Shown here: positions 60,182 to 64,000 of the stretch, piece after piece | How the letters are laid out: the number at the start of each line of letters is the position of its first letter | Numbering within the stretch: the first letter of the stretch is position 1 | Origin: Oscheius onirici | Taxonomy: Eukaryota > Nematoda > Chromadorea > Rhabditida > Rhabditidae | Assembly (NCBI GenBank): GCA_932521025.1 | Contig: OW051468.1 | Span: 930,064 to 994,063 of the forward strand | Length of the DNA: 64,000 nucleotides | Direction: 5' to 3' | Notes under the pieces: model-generated | The model's database searches: none | Seen by the model: only the letters and a program-made list of their open reading frames with translations | Told to the model about the DNA's origin: nothing | Program-made: the position numbers and the translations under genes

Positions 60182-63100
60182 CTACTCTTCCATCTCTTCG
60201 TGGCCTTCTGTTGGATCGGCCTGCTCGTCTTCCGAGTCGTTCAGATTGAAATCTTCCAGCATTTCTTCCAGAGTCGGTCCTTCGGGCAGGGCTTCTTCCT
60301 CTCCGTCGCCGATTGTCGAGGGAGCGCCGCGGGCCATCTTGTCCGTGTCCTTGTAGATGTTAATCTTCTCACGCATCAGCTGGTCTTCCTCCAAATCTTC
60401 CATGAAGCTGAAATGACACTTGTACTTTTTCAACTGTTTCTCTCACTGATACTGTAACTGTCAGCCCCGCTACAAAAACGTTTTTAGTATTACAGCTACA
60501 CACAGTAAAGCAGCTGCTATGCTACAGACAAAACAGCTGGACAGCAGCCGAATTGTAGCTACAGACAATACAATTATACAGGGATTAGGTAAACGCTGAT
60601 CTTTCGTCTCGCGACCCTTTTTGAACGAATTTGTTCACTGGATACTCAGTCAAATGCTAGACCAAGTTAGCACGAAACACTTTGGCTGCTCAGCCAAGAG
60701 GCATAGTGAAATTGCACCTTTGGTTTCGTCTCTGCCTTTCGAAGAAGAGGACCTCCAAACAATGAAAATGACCAAAAAAAACTGACCCCATAAACTCGTC
60801 AGCCACACTAGCCGTCTCATTTCCGACGACATTTCCATCGACAATCAGACGTTTGAGCTTCCATTGGCGCTTTTGGGCGCGGCGGGTCCTATCGCGAACC
60901 TTCTTCACAATCACGAGATCTGGCACATTGTCGGCCTTCATCTCGTCAAAGACGCGGTTGTTCACGTTGCAGTTGCGGACGTCCATGGCTGAAAAATTGA
61001 TATTTGTAGGTAAGAATAGGAAATTGTCTGAAAAAAAGAAATGAAAAAAAAAGACTTACCGAGGACAAGATCTCCAGGATGGATGATGGCACCGAGATGT
61101 GTCCGTGTGGAGAACGTGTGGGCATCGGAAGCTCCGACCTGGTCGCTGCGAACGAGCCAGACGTCGGCCAAGACGTGTCTCTTGCTCACGAATCCGTGAC
61201 CGGCCTGAAAGAAGATGGTATTAGAGCAGGAAGATGAAAAGTCTCAATCGAGTTATTTTTTCGATTTTCTGAGTGAAAACACAGAGAGAGCAGTTACAAA
61301 ACTTTTCGACCTGATAACAAGGAAGAAACAGGAATCGGTGGTGAACACAACTTGTAGGGTTACTTTTGATCTAAATAAAGCTGATCTACCCAAATAATGT
61401 TTTTTTAAACATTTTTTTGACCGAACTAATGAGGATGTTGTCCTACTTGTTCCAACGCCGAATTTCCAGCAGAAGCAAGTATCACCAGGCTGTGAAACCG
61501 AGCAAAATTAGCCTCGTTTGAATTGGACGAGCGTGCGAAGTTGAAAATAGATGTTCTAGACATCTCTTTTTCGAAATTTCGGGCCAATACCGTCCGGAAG
61601 TTCTACAAAGGATTTTGGCACCAGAGAGATTAAGCTGGGAAATCCGCTGTCTGTTCTCCTAGCCGCTGCGTCACGGCTGAGCGGAGGGTTTCAAACAACA
61701 GTACTTTTCGATTTGAACATCAGCCAGACAGTCTTACCTTTCTCTGGAAATTTTCAACCGGCTCGACATCGATGACGTAGAATTCCGTGAGCTGTTTTGG
61801 TCCGCAGAGTGCATCGAAGGAGTCTCTCCAGAAGTTTGTCCTGAACATTTTATCGTCATTCTGAAAAATTTCGATGACTAACGCTTGAACATCAGCCATC
61901 TGAAGAGTGTTGGGGTCGATGAGAGTGATGACGTTGGAAATGCGGAGACAGACGGCAATTTGGGACATGTTTCCAAGACTTTGAGCGACTTTTGGCGGGA
62001 GGCAGACAATGTTGTCGCGACAGATGGGCACAATCTCGACGCAGAAGGTGTGCTTGTAGTCGTAGGTGTTGTTCTTCGTGTCGTGAGAGACAAGTTCCTG
62101 AAATTTTGAAGCTCGAATTGTGTCTTTTAAAGGCAAGAATCGGAAGGAATAGCGCAATCAAGAGCATTGCTACTGCGCCACGACTGTTCCAAATATCAAA
62201 TGATCAAAAACACCAACCTGGGCGTAGTGATACTTGCAAGGAAGAACGGTCTGCAGGAAATCGACGAGTTTGCGAGCCTCCTGTAGCTTGGCAAAGAAGA
62301 AATCAATTCCCGTCGGTACGGGTTTGACTCCGGTCGTCTGTTTGTGGGCTCCGTGCTTCAGAAGCAGCTGCTCGAGGTAGAAGAGCGTCTTTTTGAATTC
62401 AGCCTTCTGGCGGACTTGGACGCAGGCTCTCCAGAAGTCCTTGGCTTCGGCGCGGCGACAATCGTCACACATCTGACTGTGAATGGAGAATTCGACGACC
62501 AGCGACTGTTGGAGGATCGTATTCGTGAAGACTTCCTTCTGGACGGTCAGCTTGACTTTGACGCGCTTCGAATGAGCCTCGGTCCAGACGAAGGCGGCAT
62601 CGGTGAGACGGACCTGAAAATGAGCTATTTTATAAGTTTTACATGACAAATGAGCAAATGCGGTCGTCAAAATAGTCCAAAATACAATTAGACCCGCAAG
62701 AAAATCTCTCAGCGTTCCTGACCAGATTTAAAGTAGCCGGAATTGTCACAAAATCGCATTCTGTTCACTACTTTGAGCTGAGGCGGTTACACCAAAAAAA
62801 TAGCATTTCTTGAAGAAATAAACGGTTTACGAGCCACACTGGGTATGGCCAAGAACATCAAGAGCACGGATTCTGGCCCCTCTGAGCTTCCTGACACAAT
62901 ATACAACGGGAAAACTGGCTTCAGAGTTCAAGGAAAATGGAAGTAATGTATACCTTGAGAAGACACGGCTTGAGCTTCTTCAAGCAGATTGAGAGGAGCT
63001 CTTTCGACTCCAGCTCGGCTCTCATCCATCCGTTGGGCGGGACGAAGAATCTTTCGCAGAATTTGCACTTGTAGATTGTGCCTAAACGTTGAAATTTGCT

Positions 63101-63263
63101 TAAAACATGTTAGAAACTCACAGGTTCTAGTGATTCCTTCGGTGATATCGACCTTGGAGCGGAGACATCCGCTGCACATGTTGGCAGCATTTGGCTGAAT
63201 CGGGACGCCGCATTCGCAACAAGCGATCAGGCCCACCGTCGGGGTATGGGTATACGTCTCCAT
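60182..63263 (-). CDS. nmd-3: 60S ribosomal export protein NMD3
   Basis: Seven exons: 63122-63263, 62954-63081, 62218-62613, 61738-62097, 61060-61204, 60787-60988, 60182-60408. The N-terminal zinc region has CCECGVPIQPNAANMCSGCL, IYKCKFCERFF and MCDDCRRAEAKDFW, the paired C-x2-C modules of NMD3. Also conserved are EAHSKRVKVKLTVQKEV, FCVEIVPICRDNIVCLPPK, SLGNMSQIAVCLRISNVITL, HLGAIIHPGDLVL and FMEDLEEDQLMREKINIYKD. The acidic C-terminus should carry the leucine-rich nuclear export signal read by CRM1 (LEEMLEDFNLND). NMD3 binds nascent 60S subunits in the nucleus and is released in the cytoplasm. A short in-frame stretch at about 61868-61900 may be a 33-base intron. The gene is convergent with OXSM, 129 bases apart; a T-rich AG acceptor lies two bases upstream of its ATG. 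Confidence 0.95.
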
Positions 63264-63928
63264 ACCTGAAAAAAAGATTGTAGAAAAACGAGAAAACGGA
63301 GAAGGACAAGATTTATGAGAAGGAGACAGTGACGCTGTGGAAATATACCATTTTGGCTAATTAAATGGGTAATTGTTATCGATGGCCAGGTCAACAAGTA
63401 TATCCAGGCAACTTTCGATGTTTTGGCCCTGTCACATATTTCCGACGATATCTGTAGTGAATTCCTGCTTTTACAGCTAAATTGGGTTAAAATACAATAG
63501 TGAACGAGACAGAAATCGTGGTAAAATGGGAAAAACGCGTGTTGTGGTTACCTCGACTTGAAATGAGTCTTGGTGATGTGGTGATCAACCAACGATTTCT
63601 CTACACTTTTCTATAACTTCCATCCTTTTCTGGTCTCAGTTTCGCTAATTTTCACAAATGAAAAAAAAGAAGAGATGGGAGAGAAATTGCGAAACAAAAC
63701 CGAAGTCATTCGCAGAGACGGGGATACTGTAGTTGCAGAAAATAGCAGTACGCAATTGCGTACTTCGCCTCAGGGCTTTGATTTCTCTTCTTTCTGCATT
63801 TTTTCTCTATTTCTTTATTTTAGCCGTGTAAAAAAAAAGTACTTGCAAGGAAACGGAAAGATCGAGGATGTGGGCTGAACCACACAACTATGCAGAAAAA
63901 CACTTTATTTCGCTATATATATGCTGCT
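63264..63928. other. Spacer upstream of NMD3
   Basis: AT-rich sequence with no recognizable gene. A poly(A) signal for the next minus-strand gene (AATAAA as TTTATT at 63904-63909) lies at its right end. Confidence 0.6.
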
Positions 63929-64000
63929 CTAAAATTCCTCTTTTCCGTTCAAAGGCAGACATTTGACTCCCTTTTCATTGCAAAAGCAACGTCTGCCATG
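63929..64000 (-). CDS. 3' end of a Cys-rich protein gene (partial)
   Basis: Reading in from the window edge, the minus strand gives RRCFCNEKGVKCLPLNGKEEF then TAG at 63929-63931, with an AATAAA signal about 20 bases later. Three cysteines in eleven residues and the immediate poly(A) signal support a real last exon, perhaps of a secreted Cys-rich domain. Most of the gene is outside the window, so the family is unknown. Confidence 0.45.
   Translation of the reverse strand, partial: HGRRCFCNEKGVKCLPLNGKEEF

Overview
This is a gene-dense stretch of a nematode nuclear genome, most likely rhabditid. It has many short introns with T-rich TTTTCAG-type acceptors, AG acceptors only a few bases upstream of start codons as expected for spliced-leader trans-splicing, tightly spaced same-strand genes, and nematode-type gene families. 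From memory, the order npp-17/RAE1, ncs-2, ercc-1, nubp-1 and a mitochondrial beta-ketoacyl synthase matches the C. elegans chromosome I F10G8 cluster, with insertions between. No species call is possible from this window alone.

Layout. 1-8018 (+): a GATAD2/p66 subunit of NuRD, with a multi-exon ISXO2-like transposase-derived gene inside one intron. 9791-10039 (+): Sec61 gamma. 10429-13417 (+): a type II membrane nucleotide-diphospho-sugar transferase with a tRNA-Trp in its first intron. 14642-19288 (-): an M1 membrane aminopeptidase with a tRNA-Asp in an intron. 21005-21331 (-): a small orphan protein. 23945-35.5 kb (-): RAE1, a PTP1B-like phosphatase with a tail anchor, and a valyl-tRNA synthetase, head to tail. 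A damaged tandem-PDZ gene lies antisense in a ValRS intron. 38034-39658 (-): a neuronal calcium sensor. 39.7-48.9 kb: a large repeat-filled intergenic region. 48985-60052 (+): ERCC1, NUBP1 and mitochondrial KAS (OXSM) with about 130 bp between neighbours, probably an operon. A complete antisense SLC6-like transporter sits inside one 5.4 kb KAS intron. 60182-63263 (-): NMD3. 63929-64000 (-): the 3' end of a Cys-rich gene.

Most genes are housekeeping: chromatin repression, ER translocation, mRNA export, 60S export, nucleotide excision repair, cytosolic Fe-S assembly, mitochondrial fatty-acid synthesis and tRNA charging. The accessory content lies in introns and spacers. It includes several families of terminal-inverted-repeat elements (some with 8-bp target duplications typical of hAT), two large hairpins, a recurring AAGTTGTAG palindrome, a CTACAGACAAGACAG repeat, (TGTCCC)n hexamer arrays, degenerate GAGACAGAGAGTC tracts and many tRNA-like fragments. 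The most unusual objects are the exon-structured, apparently catalytically dead ISXO2-family gene inside p66 and the roughly 800 bp hairpin inside the transporter gene.

Exon edges were placed by hand from splice motifs and reading-frame continuity, and may be off by a base or more where noted.
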